Origin: Rhodococcus yunnanensis NBRC 103083
GTDB lineage: Bacteria; Actinomycetota; Actinomycetes; Mycobacteriales; Mycobacteriaceae
Assembly: GCF_001895005.1 (NCBI RefSeq)
Contig: NZ_BCXH01000003.1
Span: 248,001-312,000, forward strand
Length of the DNA: 64,000 bases
Direction: 5' to 3'
Part shown: positions 43,375 through 52,742 of the stretch, one piece after another
How positions within the stretch are numbered: the stretch's first letter is position 1
How the letters are laid out: every line of letters begins with the position of its first letter
Position numbers and translations under genes: made by a program
The notes under the pieces: generated by a model
The model's database searches: none
What the model saw: the letters and a program-made list of their open reading frames with translations, nothing else
What the model was told of the DNA's origin: nothing

Positions 43375-44297
43375 GCGGGCGAGTGGGCGGGGAGTTGTTC
43401 TGCCTGGCCCACGATCAGGTTGATGAACCACCTGTGTCCGGCGTCGAGTTGGCGGGTGGGGTGCCACCATGCCAGCTCCGCGAACGGGGGAAGTTCGCCT
43501 GGAAGCGATACGAGCCGCAGCGTGTCGCTGTTGGTGCGCGCCATGAGCCGCTCGTGTGTGAGCACCAACAGGTCCGTTCCCGTGACCAGCTCCGTCAGAG
43601 TTCTGAAGCTTTCGACGCGCACGGCACAGTGGCGATCGACTCCCAACGTCGCGAGTGCCGCGTCGGCCGGCGAGGTCATCGAGACCTCTTGGAACGGCAT
43701 GATCCAGCGGCATTGTTGGACCTGCGCAAAGGTCATGGAATTGCCGATGGTGGTGTTGCCCGACCACGTCGCGCACAGCCAACGGTCCGTGTAGAGCTCC
43801 ACTTGCGGAATGTCGGGAAGCGAGAACAGACCCCGCGGCGCGATCAACACGTCGATCTCGCTCAACGACTGCATCGGATCGTCGAGCAGCGCGGCGCTCA
43901 TGGTTCGGAAGTCGAGCACCGCGTGGGGCGCCGATCTGGCTACCTCCGCGACGATCAGCGGTGCGAGGACCGACAGCACTGCGTCGGAGCAGCGCACGAC
44001 GAAGCGGCGTTCGGTGGTGCGGGGGTCGAAATGGGATTGTGCAGCAAGCACCTTCTGTAAATCGTGGAGTATCTCGCCGAGTTGGTCGTACAGCCCTTGT
44101 GCAAGAGGCGTCAGCTCGTACTTGACGCCCACCCGTTTGAGCAACGGATCGTCGAAGTGACGACGGAGTCGGCCGAGTGCGGCGCTGGCACCCGGTTGAC
44201 TGAGGCCGACGCGTTCGCCCGCGCGGGTGACGTTCCGCTCCTCGAGGAGCGCATGGAGAACCACGACGAGGTTGAGATCGAGGCTCGGTAATTCCAT
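43332..44297 (-). CDS. LysR family transcriptional regulator (NodD-like group)
   Basis: This 321-residue LysR-type regulator starts MELPSLDLNLVVVLHALLEE, with the winged helix-turn-helix RNVTRAGERVGLSQPGASAA (about residues 24-43) and a periplasmic-binding-like effector domain. The DLNLVVVLHALLEERNVT form is typical of the NodD/NahR-like group, which responds to aromatic or flavonoid effectors. It is divergent from the FAH-amidohydrolase-dioxygenase operon (49 bp between starts), the classic LysR arrangement, so it probably activates that operon. ATG 44297 is chosen because the DNA-binding domain begins directly after it. Confidence 0.9.
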   Translation of the reverse strand: MELPSLDLNLVVVLHALLEERNVTRAGERVGLSQPGASAALGRLRRHFDDPLLKRVGVKYELTPLAQGLYDQLGEILHDLQKVLAAQSHFDPRTTERRFVVRCSDAVLSVLAPLIVAEVARSAPHAVLDFRTMSAALLDDPMQSLSEIDVLIAPRGLFSLPDIPQVELYTDRWLCATWSGNTTIGNSMTFAQVQQCRWIMPFQEVSMTSPADAALATLGVDRHCAVRVESFRTLTELVTGTDLLVLTHERLMARTNSDTLRLVSLPGELPPFAELAWWHPTRQLDAGHRWFINLIVGQAEQLPAHSPAQAPEREPSPARSR

Positions 44298-44345
44298 GCG
44301 GCCACTGTATGTGACAGCCGTCATAGCCCGGTTGAATGCCTCGGT

Positions 44346-45404
44346 ATGCGAAAGGTTCGTTTCCGCTATCACCTCGGTCGGCACATGCTGAAAACCATGG
44401 AATCCACGCCGATCACCCGCATCGACCACGCCGGAGAGTGGGCGCTCACCCAGTTGAGCGCGGCCACCGGCTCACCATTTCCCGCGCTGCTGCGACACGA
44501 CCGGATTCTCGATCTCTCGGCGTTCGAGCAGGTGGGCTCTCCGCGCTCGGTCCGTGAGCTGCTGGATCGGTGGGACGAGGTACTTCCGGTGTTGGGGCGC
44601 CTCGCGCACTCGACCGAGAACTGGTTACCTCTGCGGGATTTCACGCCGGCGAGCCCGATCGAGCCGCGTCAGATATTCCAGGCCGGAGCCAACTACCGCA
44701 GTCACGTCATCGATATCGCCGCCGCCCACCACGACGGTTCGGACGGACGGACGATCGAACAGGTTCGTGCCGACGCGGCCGCCGAAATGGACAGCCGCCT
44801 CGACCATCCGCCCTACGTGTTCCAGGGTTTGCCGAGTGCAGTGACGGGAGCATACGACGACGTCGTACTGCCCGTCGATGGAACCGAACCCGACTGGGAA
44901 CTCGAACTCGCAGCGGTGATCGGTCGGCGCGCGCGCCGAGTGAGCGCCGACGACGCACTCGGTTACGTCGCGGGGTGGACCATCGTCAACGACGTCACCC
45001 TGCGCGAGAAGATCTTTCGGAAGGACATCCCCGCTCTCGGCGCCGATTGGCTGGCGGCGAAGAACTCGCCTTCCTTCCTCCCGACCGGACCGGTCATCGT
45101 GCCTGCGCACGCCATTTCGGATCCGGGCGATCTGCGCATCAGACTCGAACTCAACGGTGAAGTCATGCAGGACGAATCCACGAAGGACATGATCTTCGAC
45201 GCGGCCCGCATCATCGCGCATTGCTCGTCGATCGCGACGTTGCTCCCGGGTGACCTCGTTCTCACCGGCAGCCCGGCGGGTAACGGTAAGGCGCGGGGCA
45301 GGCTGCTGCGGGCGGGCGATGTCATGGACTCGACCGTGACGGGCCTCGGGTCACAGCGCAACGTCTGCGTCGACGAGGAGAACGTCGGCGAGGAGAACCG
45401 GTGA
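44346..45404 (+). CDS. Fumarylacetoacetate hydrolase (FAH) family protein
   Basis: The 352-residue protein has the FAH-fold core: IFQAGANYRSHV, the metal-binding Glu pair in PDWELELAAVIGRRAR, GYVAGWTIVNDVTLRE, a lysine in WLAAKNSPSFLPTGPVIVPA, and GDLVLTGSPAGNG. Such enzymes hydrolyse, decarboxylate or isomerise 2-oxo acids formed in aromatic meta-cleavage. It is first in a five-gene operon. The start is uncertain: ATG 44346 is used, with ATG 44385 and 44397 as alternatives. Its stop overlaps the amidohydrolase GTG. Confidence 0.85.
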   Translation: MRKVRFRYHLGRHMLKTMESTPITRIDHAGEWALTQLSAATGSPFPALLRHDRILDLSAFEQVGSPRSVRELLDRWDEVLPVLGRLAHSTENWLPLRDFTPASPIEPRQIFQAGANYRSHVIDIAAAHHDGSDGRTIEQVRADAAAEMDSRLDHPPYVFQGLPSAVTGAYDDVVLPVDGTEPDWELELAAVIGRRARRVSADDALGYVAGWTIVNDVTLREKIFRKDIPALGADWLAAKNSPSFLPTGPVIVPAHAISDPGDLRIRLELNGEVMQDESTKDMIFDAARIIAHCSSIATLLPGDLVLTGSPAGNGKARGRLLRAGDVMDSTVTGLGSQRNVCVDEENVGEENR

Positions 45405-46432
45405 CTCAGGCGATCGATGTGCACGCACACGTCGCGGTGCCTGCTGTCGACGCCTTGGTCGAGGGGCATCCAGGACTGCTTCGGCAACGAGGCATCGACG
45501 CTGCCACGATGGGGCGTGAGTCCCTGGCCGTGAACTTGGCGCAGATGGGCGCCATCGGGCCACGGTTGGTCGATCTTGACCTCAGGGTGCAGGCCATGGA
45601 CACAGCACGGGTCGACGTCCAGGCAGTGAGCGCGGTCCCCCTTCCACACGCGTGGGCGGATCGCGACCTCGCGTCGAGCATCGTCGAGGTCAGCAACGAG
45701 GGTGTAGCGGCCTTCTGTTCGCAGGCCCCGGCTCGGTTGGTGCCGATCGGTACCGTCTCCCTGCAGCATCCAGATCTCGCTGTGCAGCAATTACGCACGG
45801 CAGTAGTCGATCTCGGCATGCGAGGCGTACAGATCTCGACCTCCGCCGGGGCCGGTCGCGAACTCGATCACCCCGATCTGGCGGAATTCTGGGCGTTGTC
45901 CGAAGAACTGGGCACCGCAGTGCTGATCCACCCGTGGGGATGCACGCTTGGTGAGCGCCTGGACGCCTACTACCTGTTCAACAGTGTCGGCAACCCGGCC
46001 GAAACTGCCCTGGCGCTCTCGCGAATCGTGTTCTCGGGTCTGCTGGAACGGCACAGGGACCTTCGCATATGGTCTGCCCACGGCGGCGGCTACCTGGCCA
46101 GTTACATGGTCCGCGCCGATCATGCTTGGGCGCACCGAGACGATGCACACACGACCGAACTGCGTCCGTCGGAACTGTTGAGCCGCACTTACGTCGACTC
46201 GTTGGTCTACACCCCGGAGCAATTGAGGCACTTGGTGTCGACGATGGGTACCGGCCAAGTGACGCTCGGTTCCGACTATCCCTTCGACATGGGTGTCGAC
46301 GACCCGGTGGATCGGCTGGAGGCTGCCGGATTCGACCAGGAGACCTTCGCTGCGATCCGCGGTGGAAACGCCGCTCGACTGCTCGGCTTGCCGATCGACT
46401 CGGCTACTTCATCCGGAAAGGGAAAACCATGA
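45401..46432 (+). CDS. Amidohydrolase family protein, ACMSD-like decarboxylase/hydrolase
   Basis: This 343-residue TIM-barrel metalloenzyme has the metal ligands of the ACMSD/gamma-resorcylate decarboxylase branch: DVHAHV (HxH, residue 7), LIHPWGC, a HGGGY segment in WSAHGGGYLAS, and GSDYPFDMG (catalytic Asp). The branch removes carboxyl groups from ring-cleavage semialdehydes or hydroxybenzoates without oxidation. Next to an extradiol dioxygenase, it probably decarboxylates or hydrolyses the cleavage product. The GTG start overlaps the FAH stop, and the stop overlaps the dioxygenase ATG. Confidence 0.87.
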   Translation: MTQAIDVHAHVAVPAVDALVEGHPGLLRQRGIDAATMGRESLAVNLAQMGAIGPRLVDLDLRVQAMDTARVDVQAVSAVPLPHAWADRDLASSIVEVSNEGVAAFCSQAPARLVPIGTVSLQHPDLAVQQLRTAVVDLGMRGVQISTSAGAGRELDHPDLAEFWALSEELGTAVLIHPWGCTLGERLDAYYLFNSVGNPAETALALSRIVFSGLLERHRDLRIWSAHGGGYLASYMVRADHAWAHRDDAHTTELRPSELLSRTYVDSLVYTPEQLRHLVSTMGTGQVTLGSDYPFDMGVDDPVDRLEAAGFDQETFAAIRGGNAARLLGLPIDSATSSGKGKP

Positions 46433-47367
46433 CAGATCGTTTGATAACACACCTGCGTCACGTCGACCTCGCGGTGCCGGATTTCGACAAGCAGCGTGCG
46501 TTCTATACCGAAATGTGGGGACTGACGCCGGTTGCCGAAGACAAGGGAATCGTCTTCCTCGCCGCCGAGGGGTCACCGGAGCAGTACATCGTCAGACTGC
46601 GCAAGGACACCGACAAGCGGCTCGATCTGATTGCCTACGGGGCGGGCTCGCGGGCCGACGTCGATGCCTTGGCGCAGCGACTCGGCACGGCAGGGGTGCA
46701 GTTGGCCACCGAACCGGACACACTTGCGACGGCGGGCGGCGGATACGGCTTCCGATTCTTCGATGTGGACGGCCGAACCATCGAGATCTCCGCGGACGTG
46801 ACCGACCGTAAGCATCGGAAGATCGAAGAGCGCGAATCGATTCCGGTACGGCTGTCGCACGTGGTCATCAACTCGCCCGACCCGTCGCGGACGCAGGCCT
46901 TCTACGAGGAGCACTTGGATTTCGCGCTGTCGGACACGTTGGTCCATCCCCACGTCGGAGATGTCATGAAGTTCATGCGCTGCAACCCGCAGCACCACAG
47001 CATGGCGATCGCGAAGGGGCCGCACGTCTCCCTGCATCACATCTCGTTCGAGATGCGTGGCGTCGACGAGTACATGCGCGGGACCGGTCGCTTGCTGCGG
47101 GCCGGGACACCGTTGGTGTGGGGACCGGGACGGCACGCCGCCGGAGACAACACCTTTGCCTACTTCCTCGACCCACACGGCAACACGATCGAATACACGA
47201 CCGAACTCGAGATGCTCGACGAGGACACCTGGCATCCGAGCATCTACGACGTGTCCCTGCCGGAGAATCAGGATCAATGGGGGACCGCGAATCCATTCGA
47301 GGAGCTCGTGTCCAAGCAGAGTTTCAACGACGTCGATCCGGGTCTGTTTCTCGCGCCTCCGATCTGA
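46429..47367 (+). CDS. Type I extradiol ring-cleavage dioxygenase (VOC fold)
   Basis: The 312-residue protein has two VOC modules. The C-terminal module carries a complete Fe(II) triad: His in VRLSHVVINSPDP, His in SLHHISFEM and Glu in DPHGNTIEYTTELEM. The N-terminal module (HLRHVDLAVPDFDKQRAFYT to DGRTIEISADV) is the inactive duplicate expected of this family. It should cleave a catecholic ring next to the two hydroxyls, adding O2. The catechol substrate is unknown. It is central to the operon; the ATG overlaps the amidohydrolase stop. Confidence 0.9.
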   Translation: MTDRLITHLRHVDLAVPDFDKQRAFYTEMWGLTPVAEDKGIVFLAAEGSPEQYIVRLRKDTDKRLDLIAYGAGSRADVDALAQRLGTAGVQLATEPDTLATAGGGYGFRFFDVDGRTIEISADVTDRKHRKIEERESIPVRLSHVVINSPDPSRTQAFYEEHLDFALSDTLVHPHVGDVMKFMRCNPQHHSMAIAKGPHVSLHHISFEMRGVDEYMRGTGRLLRAGTPLVWGPGRHAAGDNTFAYFLDPHGNTIEYTTELEMLDEDTWHPSIYDVSLPENQDQWGTANPFEELVSKQSFNDVDPGLFLAPPI

Positions 47368-47409
47368 CGTCGACCCACCACATACAAACCAGGATTGTCA
47401 GGAGGCGTA

Positions 47410-48408
47410 GTGCGCACCATCGACATCACTGCCGATCACGGACCGGATCCCGAGACCGCGATCGCCACATCTGCGAAGAAATACAGCAATTGGGGGAGAT
47501 GGGGCCCCGACGACGGTGTGGGTACCGTCAACTTCATCGACTCCGATGCGCGCACCCGCGCCGCGTCATTGATCCGCCGCGGCGACAGCTTCAGCCTCTC
47601 GTTGCCGTTCGACGAGAACGGTCCGCAGGTCGGATGGCGACGGCGTGTCAATCCCGTACACACGATGATGTCCACGGGTATGGACACGGCGGAACAGATG
47701 GGGTTGCCACACGGGCTGTCGGTTGCCGACGACTGCGTGTTCATGCCGCTGCAGTGCAGCACGCAGTGGGATGGGCTCGGGCACGTCTTCGACCACGGAA
47801 TCGGCTGGAACGGCCGGGTAGCATCCGACATCGTCACCAGCGAAGGCGATTTCGCGACGGGCATCGAACGGCTGGCAGCCCCGGTCGTCGGTAGAGGTGT
47901 GCTCCTCGACGTCGGCCGCGCGGTGGGTACCGACGGCGAACTTCCCGACGGGTGGTCCATCACGGTGGATGATCTGGAGGAGACGATTCGGCAGCAGGGC
48001 AGCACCTCTACCGTCGGTCGCGGTGACATCGTCCTGATTCGGACCGGTCAGCTCGCTCGGGTGCGCGTCGGGGTCGATGCGGGTCGGGGTTGGGGGAGCT
48101 ACGCGGGCGGGCCTGCTCCCGGCCTGTCCTTCGGTACGGCAGGATGGTTGCACAGCACGGAGATCGCGGCTGTCGCAACCGACACATGGGGGGTGGAAGT
48201 TCGCCCGAACGAGTGGCCCGACGCGATGCAGCCGCTGCATCAAGTGGCACTTCCCCATATCGGACTGCTGTTCGGTGAGATGTGGGATCTCGACACGCTG
48301 GCCGACGATTGTGCTGCCGACGGGGTCTACGAGTTCCTGCTCGCCGCGCAACCTTTGCCCTTCACCAGGGCGGTCGGTTCACCGGTCAACCCAGTGGCGG
48401 TGAAATGA
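47410..48408 (+). CDS. Cyclase/kynurenine formamidase-like metal hydrolase
   Basis: This 332-residue protein is a Cyclase (PF04199-type) fold member: GRWGPDDGVGTVNFID opens the domain, and STQWDGLGHVFDHGIGWNG is a variant of the HxGTHxDxPxH metal site, with Gln-Trp-Asp in place of the first His-x-Asp set. Relatives hydrolyse formyl-kynurenine or lactone/amide bonds, and several occur in aromatic operons. The GTG at 47410 is preceded by CAGGAGG. Two bases later the next FAH gene begins (48410), so the operon is continuous. Confidence 0.85.
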   Translation: MRTIDITADHGPDPETAIATSAKKYSNWGRWGPDDGVGTVNFIDSDARTRAASLIRRGDSFSLSLPFDENGPQVGWRRRVNPVHTMMSTGMDTAEQMGLPHGLSVADDCVFMPLQCSTQWDGLGHVFDHGIGWNGRVASDIVTSEGDFATGIERLAAPVVGRGVLLDVGRAVGTDGELPDGWSITVDDLEETIRQQGSTSTVGRGDIVLIRTGQLARVRVGVDAGRGWGSYAGGPAPGLSFGTAGWLHSTEIAAVATDTWGVEVRPNEWPDAMQPLHQVALPHIGLLFGEMWDLDTLADDCAADGVYEFLLAAQPLPFTRAVGSPVNPVAVK

Positions 48409-48409
48409 C

Positions 48410-49351
48410 ATGCGATTGACCACTGTTCGGCTTCACGGCTTGTCGCGAGTGGGTGTCTTGGAGGGTGACAGGGTGCGAGTCCTGGACCCGGGGACGAGAG
48501 TGCTCGACATCGTCAGGGGTGGAGACGAGGCATTGGCGGAGATCGCGCGGCGGGTTCGGACCGCCGACGTGGTGGAGATTGCCGACATCGAACTGGCACC
48601 GTTGCTCGAACCTCCCTCTGTGCGTGACTTTCTCACCTACGAGCAGCACTTGGCCGAGTTGGCCGGTTCGGTACCGGACGAGTGGTACGAGAAACCACTG
48701 TTCTATTTTTCCAATCCAGGGTCGATCGTCTCGGCATACGGTGACGTCCCGATACCGCCCCTGGTCACGCAGTACGACTACGAGCTCGAGATTGCCGCTG
48801 TGGTCGGCAGGCCCGGTAGCGATCTGACGCCGTCGCAGGCGAGTGAGCACATCTTCGGGTACACGATCATGAACGATTGGTCGGCCCGTGATCTTCAGGT
48901 CCACGAGTTCAAGTTCCCGATGGGCCCGTCGAAGTCCAAGGACGGCGCCATCACGCTCGGCCCCTGGCTCGTGACGGCCGACGAACTGGCCGAGTGCATC
49001 GTGGACGGTCGGCTGGCGTTGACCACGTCCGTCGCGCTCAACGGCACGGTGGTGGGCGGCGACAACTCGAAGAACATGGCGTGGTCGTTCGGCGACCTCG
49101 TCGCGTTCGCCTCGCGCGGTGCGCAGGTCAGATCCGGTGACGTGATCGGTTCGGGTACCTGCGGAACCGGTTGCCTGGCCGAGATCAAGCGGACCCGCGG
49201 CGTCGACGCCCCCGACTGGCTCTCGTCGGGCGACGTCGTTCGGCTCGAGGTCGAGCAGCTCGGATACACGCAGAACACTCTTGTCGATGGTGCTGCAGCG
49301 GTGGACATTCCGCCGGGTCGCCGTCGAATCGGCTCGGCAGCGAAGATCTGA
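48410..49351 (+). CDS. Second FAH family protein (with DUF2437-like N-terminus)
   Basis: The 313-residue protein begins MRLTTVRLHGLSRVGVLEGD, a short N-terminal domain (about 60 residues) followed by the FAH core: FLTYEQHLAEL, DYELEIAAVVGRPGSD (metal Glu residues), IFGYTIMNDWSARDLQ, KDGAITLGPWLV, and DVIGSGTCGTGCLAE. It corresponds to 2-hydroxyhepta-2,4-diene-1,7-dioate isomerase or fumarylpyruvate hydrolase-like enzymes that process the linear product of ring cleavage. Two different FAH-fold proteins in one operon suggest successive isomerase and hydrolase steps. Confidence 0.88.
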   Translation: MRLTTVRLHGLSRVGVLEGDRVRVLDPGTRVLDIVRGGDEALAEIARRVRTADVVEIADIELAPLLEPPSVRDFLTYEQHLAELAGSVPDEWYEKPLFYFSNPGSIVSAYGDVPIPPLVTQYDYELEIAAVVGRPGSDLTPSQASEHIFGYTIMNDWSARDLQVHEFKFPMGPSKSKDGAITLGPWLVTADELAECIVDGRLALTTSVALNGTVVGGDNSKNMAWSFGDLVAFASRGAQVRSGDVIGSGTCGTGCLAEIKRTRGVDAPDWLSSGDVVRLEVEQLGYTQNTLVDGAAAVDIPPGRRRIGSAAKI

Positions 49352-49384
49352 GTACTGGGCCGGCACGACGGGCGAGAAGCTCGC

Positions 49385-50146
49385 TCATGCCCACCGGGGA
49401 GTTCGCTTGTCGGCGAACGCAGTGCGGCCTTCGGCATGGTCGGGATGCCCTGCTGCCAGGCCTTGATGCCGGGCCTCCGTGGCGAGGGAATCCTGGAAGG
49501 TCGTTTCGTGTACAGCGCGGAACTGGCGTTTGGTCAGCGCCAGCGAATAGGCGGGCGCCGACGCCAGTTCCTGCGCGAGGACGTGCGCCCTCGCGCTGAG
49601 CCGGTCGGCCGGGACCACCTCGTCGATCAACCCGAGCGTGTATGCCTCCTCGGCAGAGAATTTCCGGCCCGTGGCCGCGAGCCGGAAGGCGCGTGTGTAT
49701 CCGAGTTCGCGTACGAGGTACCACGAAACACCGGTGTCGGGGACGAGGCCGACCTTCCCGAACGCACACGAGAACGACGCGGAATCGGCGGCAAGCCGCT
49801 GATCGCACACGAGGGCCAGTCCGAGCCCGGCGCCCACGGCAGGGCCGTTGACGGCTGCGACGACGGGCTTGGGCATGTCCGAGATGATCTGAGCTATCGG
49901 GTTGTACGAACCGGCGACCGTCTCGTCGGCGTGCACGAGTTCCTCGGTGGCCGCGAGATCTTGCCCGACACAGAACGCTCGGCCACTTCCGGTGACGACC
50001 ACTGCGCGCACGCTGGCATCGCGGGCAACCTCACGAAGGGCGTCGATGAGTTCCCAGCGAGTGCCGCGATCGAGCGCATTCAGCTTGTCCGGCCGGTTCA
50101 ACGTGATGGTCGCGACGGCATCGTCGCGTTCGAGAAGAATGTTCAT
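49385..50146 (-). CDS. Enoyl-CoA hydratase/isomerase family protein
   Basis: This 253-residue crotonase-fold protein starts MNILLERDDAVATITLNRPD. The oxyanion-hole segments are GSGRAFCVGQDLA (about residue 60) and AAVNGPAVGAGLGLALVCDQ (about residue 105), and the catalytic region follows at GKVGLVPDTGVSWYLVRELG. The aspartate in PDTG replaces the second Glu of classical hydratases, which suggests an isomerase or hydratase of the PaaB/PaaG type. It is read with the SnoaL-like gene in one unit (their stop and start overlap by 4 bp) and is convergent with the dioxygenase operon. Confidence 0.88.
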   Translation of the reverse strand: MNILLERDDAVATITLNRPDKLNALDRGTRWELIDALREVARDASVRAVVVTGSGRAFCVGQDLAATEELVHADETVAGSYNPIAQIISDMPKPVVAAVNGPAVGAGLGLALVCDQRLAADSASFSCAFGKVGLVPDTGVSWYLVRELGYTRAFRLAATGRKFSAEEAYTLGLIDEVVPADRLSARAHVLAQELASAPAYSLALTKRQFRAVHETTFQDSLATEARHQGLAAGHPDHAEGRTAFADKRTPRWA

Positions 50147-50724
50147 CGGTTCTCCTGCGGGTCGTCGGCGGAAGCGCGGCGGTCGACGACACCGGGTCGG
50201 TGGAGGGCACTGTGTTCTGCACCGGGCACCGAATAGCCCCGATCGGCATAGGGGAATCCGTCGAGCTCGGTTGTGGCGGAGTGCATCTGATAGTACGAAC
50301 GGATCTCGTGGATGAGCCCGTCGACGCACGTGAACCACTCGGCACCGCGGGTGGCCACCCGATCCGAGCTGCCTGCAGGCGTCCACCACATCGTCCATTC
50401 GATGACGGCGTCGGTGTCGGTGGCGCAGATGGTGTCGACCACCCATCGAGCGTCGATGTCGCGTGTGACTTTCCGCCAATACCGCGCCAGATGCTCGGCG
50501 CCGTCGACTGCGCGTGATCCGGTGTTCGGAGCGAGGAACCAGTGCACGACCTCGGGGTGCAGCGTGCGAAGCATCAGATCGACGTCGCCGGCGCTGCACC
50601 CGTCGTAGTACGCAGTGATGAGCGCGGTCCATGCCTGCGTTCGATCTGCTGCCGTTCGCGGATCGGCGAAGAGCGTGGTCGTCCTCGCTGGCCTGCCATC
50701 TGTCCCGTCGGTGTCCTCGGTCAC
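50143..50724 (-). CDS. SnoaL/NTF2-like protein
   Basis: The 193-residue protein contains a cone-like NTF2/SnoaL fold: TALITAYYDGCSAGDVDLML (about residue 32) then RTLHPEVVHWFLAPNTGSR, a WRKVTRDIDARWVVDTICA stretch, and EIRSYYQMHSATTELDGFP. Such domains act as cyclases, isomerases or small hydrolases. GTG 50724 is used; an ATG at 50826 would extend into the region shared with the divergent IclR promoter. It is co-transcribed with the downstream enoyl-CoA hydratase. The substrate is unknown. Confidence 0.75.
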   Translation of the reverse strand: MTEDTDGTDGRPARTTTLFADPRTAADRTQAWTALITAYYDGCSAGDVDLMLRTLHPEVVHWFLAPNTGSRAVDGAEHLARYWRKVTRDIDARWVVDTICATDTDAVIEWTMWWTPAGSSDRVATRGAEWFTCVDGLIHEIRSYYQMHSATTELDGFPYADRGYSVPGAEHSALHRPGVVDRRASADDPQENR

Positions 50725-50815
50725 ACCGCAAGTGTGTTCGTGCGACCGTCGCAGCGGAAACGACGATCGAGGATACGTAGCGATCCGGTCGAGTGATACC
50801 TCGTCTGCCTGCCCG

Positions 50816-50843
50816 TTTGCTGGCATTGTGTGAGAAAAGCAAA
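50816..50843. promoter_or_regulatory. Inverted repeat in the IclR/SnoaL divergent promoter region
   Basis: TTTGCT (50816-50821) and AGCAAA (50838-50843) are separated by 16 bp just upstream of the IclR start. The arrangement would suit binding by the adjacent IclR-type regulator; the evidence is the symmetry and position only. Confidence 0.35.
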
Positions 50844-50855
50844 TGAGGTGAGCTC

Positions 50856-51629
50856 ATGGGACGGGTGCACACCGGAGAATCGGTGCTCGCGCGTGGAGTG
50901 CGCATCATCGAGGCCTTCGGCCTGGACGACTCGGCGCTTTCGGTGTCGGAGATCGCTCGACGAGCCGGGTTGCACGTCGCCACCGCGTCTCGATTGATCG
51001 AAGAATTGGTAACGTGCGGATGGCTGGAGCGCGACGGGCGCCGCATTCGTGTCGGAGTTCGGTTGTGGGAAGTGGCCTCTCGCGCATCACCGACGGTAGG
51101 GCTACGTGAGGCTGCGATGCCGTTCATGGAGGATCTGCACGCGGTAGTCGGACACCACGCGCAGTTGGGTGTTCTCGAGGGTGACGAGGTGCTGTTCGTC
51201 GAACGGCTGTCGGCGCCTGGCGCAGCGGTGAACTACACGCGGATCGCGGGCAGATTACCCCTGCATGCCTCGTCGTCGGGTCTGGTTCTACTGGCTCACG
51301 CGTCGACTCGGCAGCAGGAGCGGGTGCTGGGTGCGCCGATGACGGCCTATACCGACAAGACCGTGCGAAACGAACGGGAACTGCGGTCCATGCTCGCGTC
51401 GGTACGACGTCAGGGGTACGCACTGTGCGCCGGACATATCCATCCCGAAACGGCTGGGATTGCTGTGCCTGTCCGCGACGCGGACGACGTCGTGGTCGCC
51501 GCTGTGAGCCTCGTCGTGCCCAATGACGACCACGCCAGAACGTTGGTTCCCGTAGTGCAGGCGGCGGGGAAGGGGATTTCACGAGTGATGACAACCACTG
51601 TGAAGGTGCAAAGTGATAGCCATCACTGA
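50856..51629 (+). CDS. IclR family transcriptional regulator
   Basis: This 257-residue regulator has an N-terminal winged helix (LARGVRIIEAFGLDDSALSV and SEIARRAGLHVATASRLIEE, residues about 10-50) and a C-terminal IclR effector domain with LPLHASSSGLVLLAHAS and YALCAGHIHPETAGIAVPV. IclR proteins often control aromatic-acid catabolism. It is divergent from the SnoaL-ECH unit and followed by the PDR-P450 pair, so it could control either or both. The ATG at 50856 follows GAGGTGA. Confidence 0.88.
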   Translation: MGRVHTGESVLARGVRIIEAFGLDDSALSVSEIARRAGLHVATASRLIEELVTCGWLERDGRRIRVGVRLWEVASRASPTVGLREAAMPFMEDLHAVVGHHAQLGVLEGDEVLFVERLSAPGAAVNYTRIAGRLPLHASSSGLVLLAHASTRQQERVLGAPMTAYTDKTVRNERELRSMLASVRRQGYALCAGHIHPETAGIAVPVRDADDVVVAAVSLVVPNDDHARTLVPVVQAAGKGISRVMTTTVKVQSDSHH

Positions 51630-51716
51630 AATATCTCTCATCTATTGAGAATGCTCTTGGTTGGTATGGGTCCCTCTTGCGATCGTTGAAGCGACGATCA
51701 ATCGAGGAGTCCGCAG

Positions 51717-52700
51717 ATGTCCGACAGCTCAGATCTTCTTTTTCCGGAGGCGGGCCGCGACCAGTCGGCACTTCGGCTCGTCTCCAAGGAGCACGTGTCC
51801 GATGGTGTTGTTGCACTGACTCTGGTCCACCCGAGTGGCAGGCGATTGCCCGATTGGGCTCCGGGCGCCCATATCGATCTGGTGTTGCCCGCCGGAGTCA
51901 CGCGTCAGTACTCGCTGTGCGGAGACCGATGGGACCCCTTCACCTATCGCGTCGCGGTACTCCGCGAACCGAACGGCCGAGGTGGCTCCGCATACGTTCA
52001 CGACATGCTGATGGCAGGGGACACCGTGGGTATCGGGGGTCCGCGCAATAACTTTCAGATGGTTCCGGCGCCGAAATACCTGTTCGTCGCAGGCGGAATC
52101 GGGATCACTCCGTTGCTACCGATGATTGCGCAAGCGGAGTCGATGGGAATCGAGTGGACGCTGCTCTACGGCGGCCGCACCCGCAGTTCGATGGCGTTCC
52201 TCGACGAACTGGAGCCGTACGGTGATCGGGTAGTCGTGGCGCCGCAGGACGAGGTCGGGCTGCTGAATCTGTCCTCCTGGTTCTCGGATGCGGCGACGAC
52301 CGACAGCAAGGCGTACGTATGCGGACCGGGTTCATTGCTGGACGCAACCGAATCCTGTTGCTCGGGATGGCCGGTCGGGTACTTGCGCACCGAGCGCTTC
52401 GTTCCGCGGGTACAGGCAGCGCCCGCCCGCACCGAACCGTTCGAAGTCGAACTCGCACGCAGTGCAACGGTGTTCACGGTCACGTCGGAAGGCAGCGTGC
52501 TCGACGCGGTCCGCGGTGCGGGCGTGAACGTACTGTCCTCGTGCCGCGAAGGGACATGCGGAACGTGTGCGACGACGGTGTTGGCGGGTGAGGTGGATCA
52601 TCGAGACTCCATCCTCGACGACGACGAACGTGCCGCGGGCGACGCCATGTTCATCTGTGTCTCCCGGGCGTGCTCCGACCGCCTCGTTCTCGACCTCTGA
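51717..52700 (+). CDS. Phthalate dioxygenase reductase (PDR)-type ferredoxin reductase
   Basis: The 327-residue protein has three modules: a flavin domain (residues about 20-110, with RQYSLCGD), an NAD domain (FVAGGIGITPLLPMI, about residue 122), and a C-terminal plant-type [2Fe-2S] domain (SSCREGTCGTCATTVL with the last Cys in MFICVSRA). The RxYS plus GGIGITP motifs and the order FMN-NAD-2Fe2S place it in the VanB/PDR family. It should feed electrons from NADH to the P450 39 bp downstream, replacing the usual ferredoxin plus reductase pair. GAGGAG stands before the ATG. Confidence 0.92.
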   Translation: MSDSSDLLFPEAGRDQSALRLVSKEHVSDGVVALTLVHPSGRRLPDWAPGAHIDLVLPAGVTRQYSLCGDRWDPFTYRVAVLREPNGRGGSAYVHDMLMAGDTVGIGGPRNNFQMVPAPKYLFVAGGIGITPLLPMIAQAESMGIEWTLLYGGRTRSSMAFLDELEPYGDRVVVAPQDEVGLLNLSSWFSDAATTDSKAYVCGPGSLLDATESCCSGWPVGYLRTERFVPRVQAAPARTEPFEVELARSATVFTVTSEGSVLDAVRGAGVNVLSSCREGTCGTCATTVLAGEVDHRDSILDDDERAAGDAMFICVSRACSDRLVLDL

Positions 52701-52742
52701 TTCACCTCACCCTCTCGACCCACTGCTGCAAGGAGTCTCGTG

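Noticed and set aside
50147..51127. N-terminal extension of the enoyl-CoA hydratase frame
   Set aside because: It runs through the SnoaL-like gene in another frame and into the IclR gene; the crotonase domain starts at ATG 50146.
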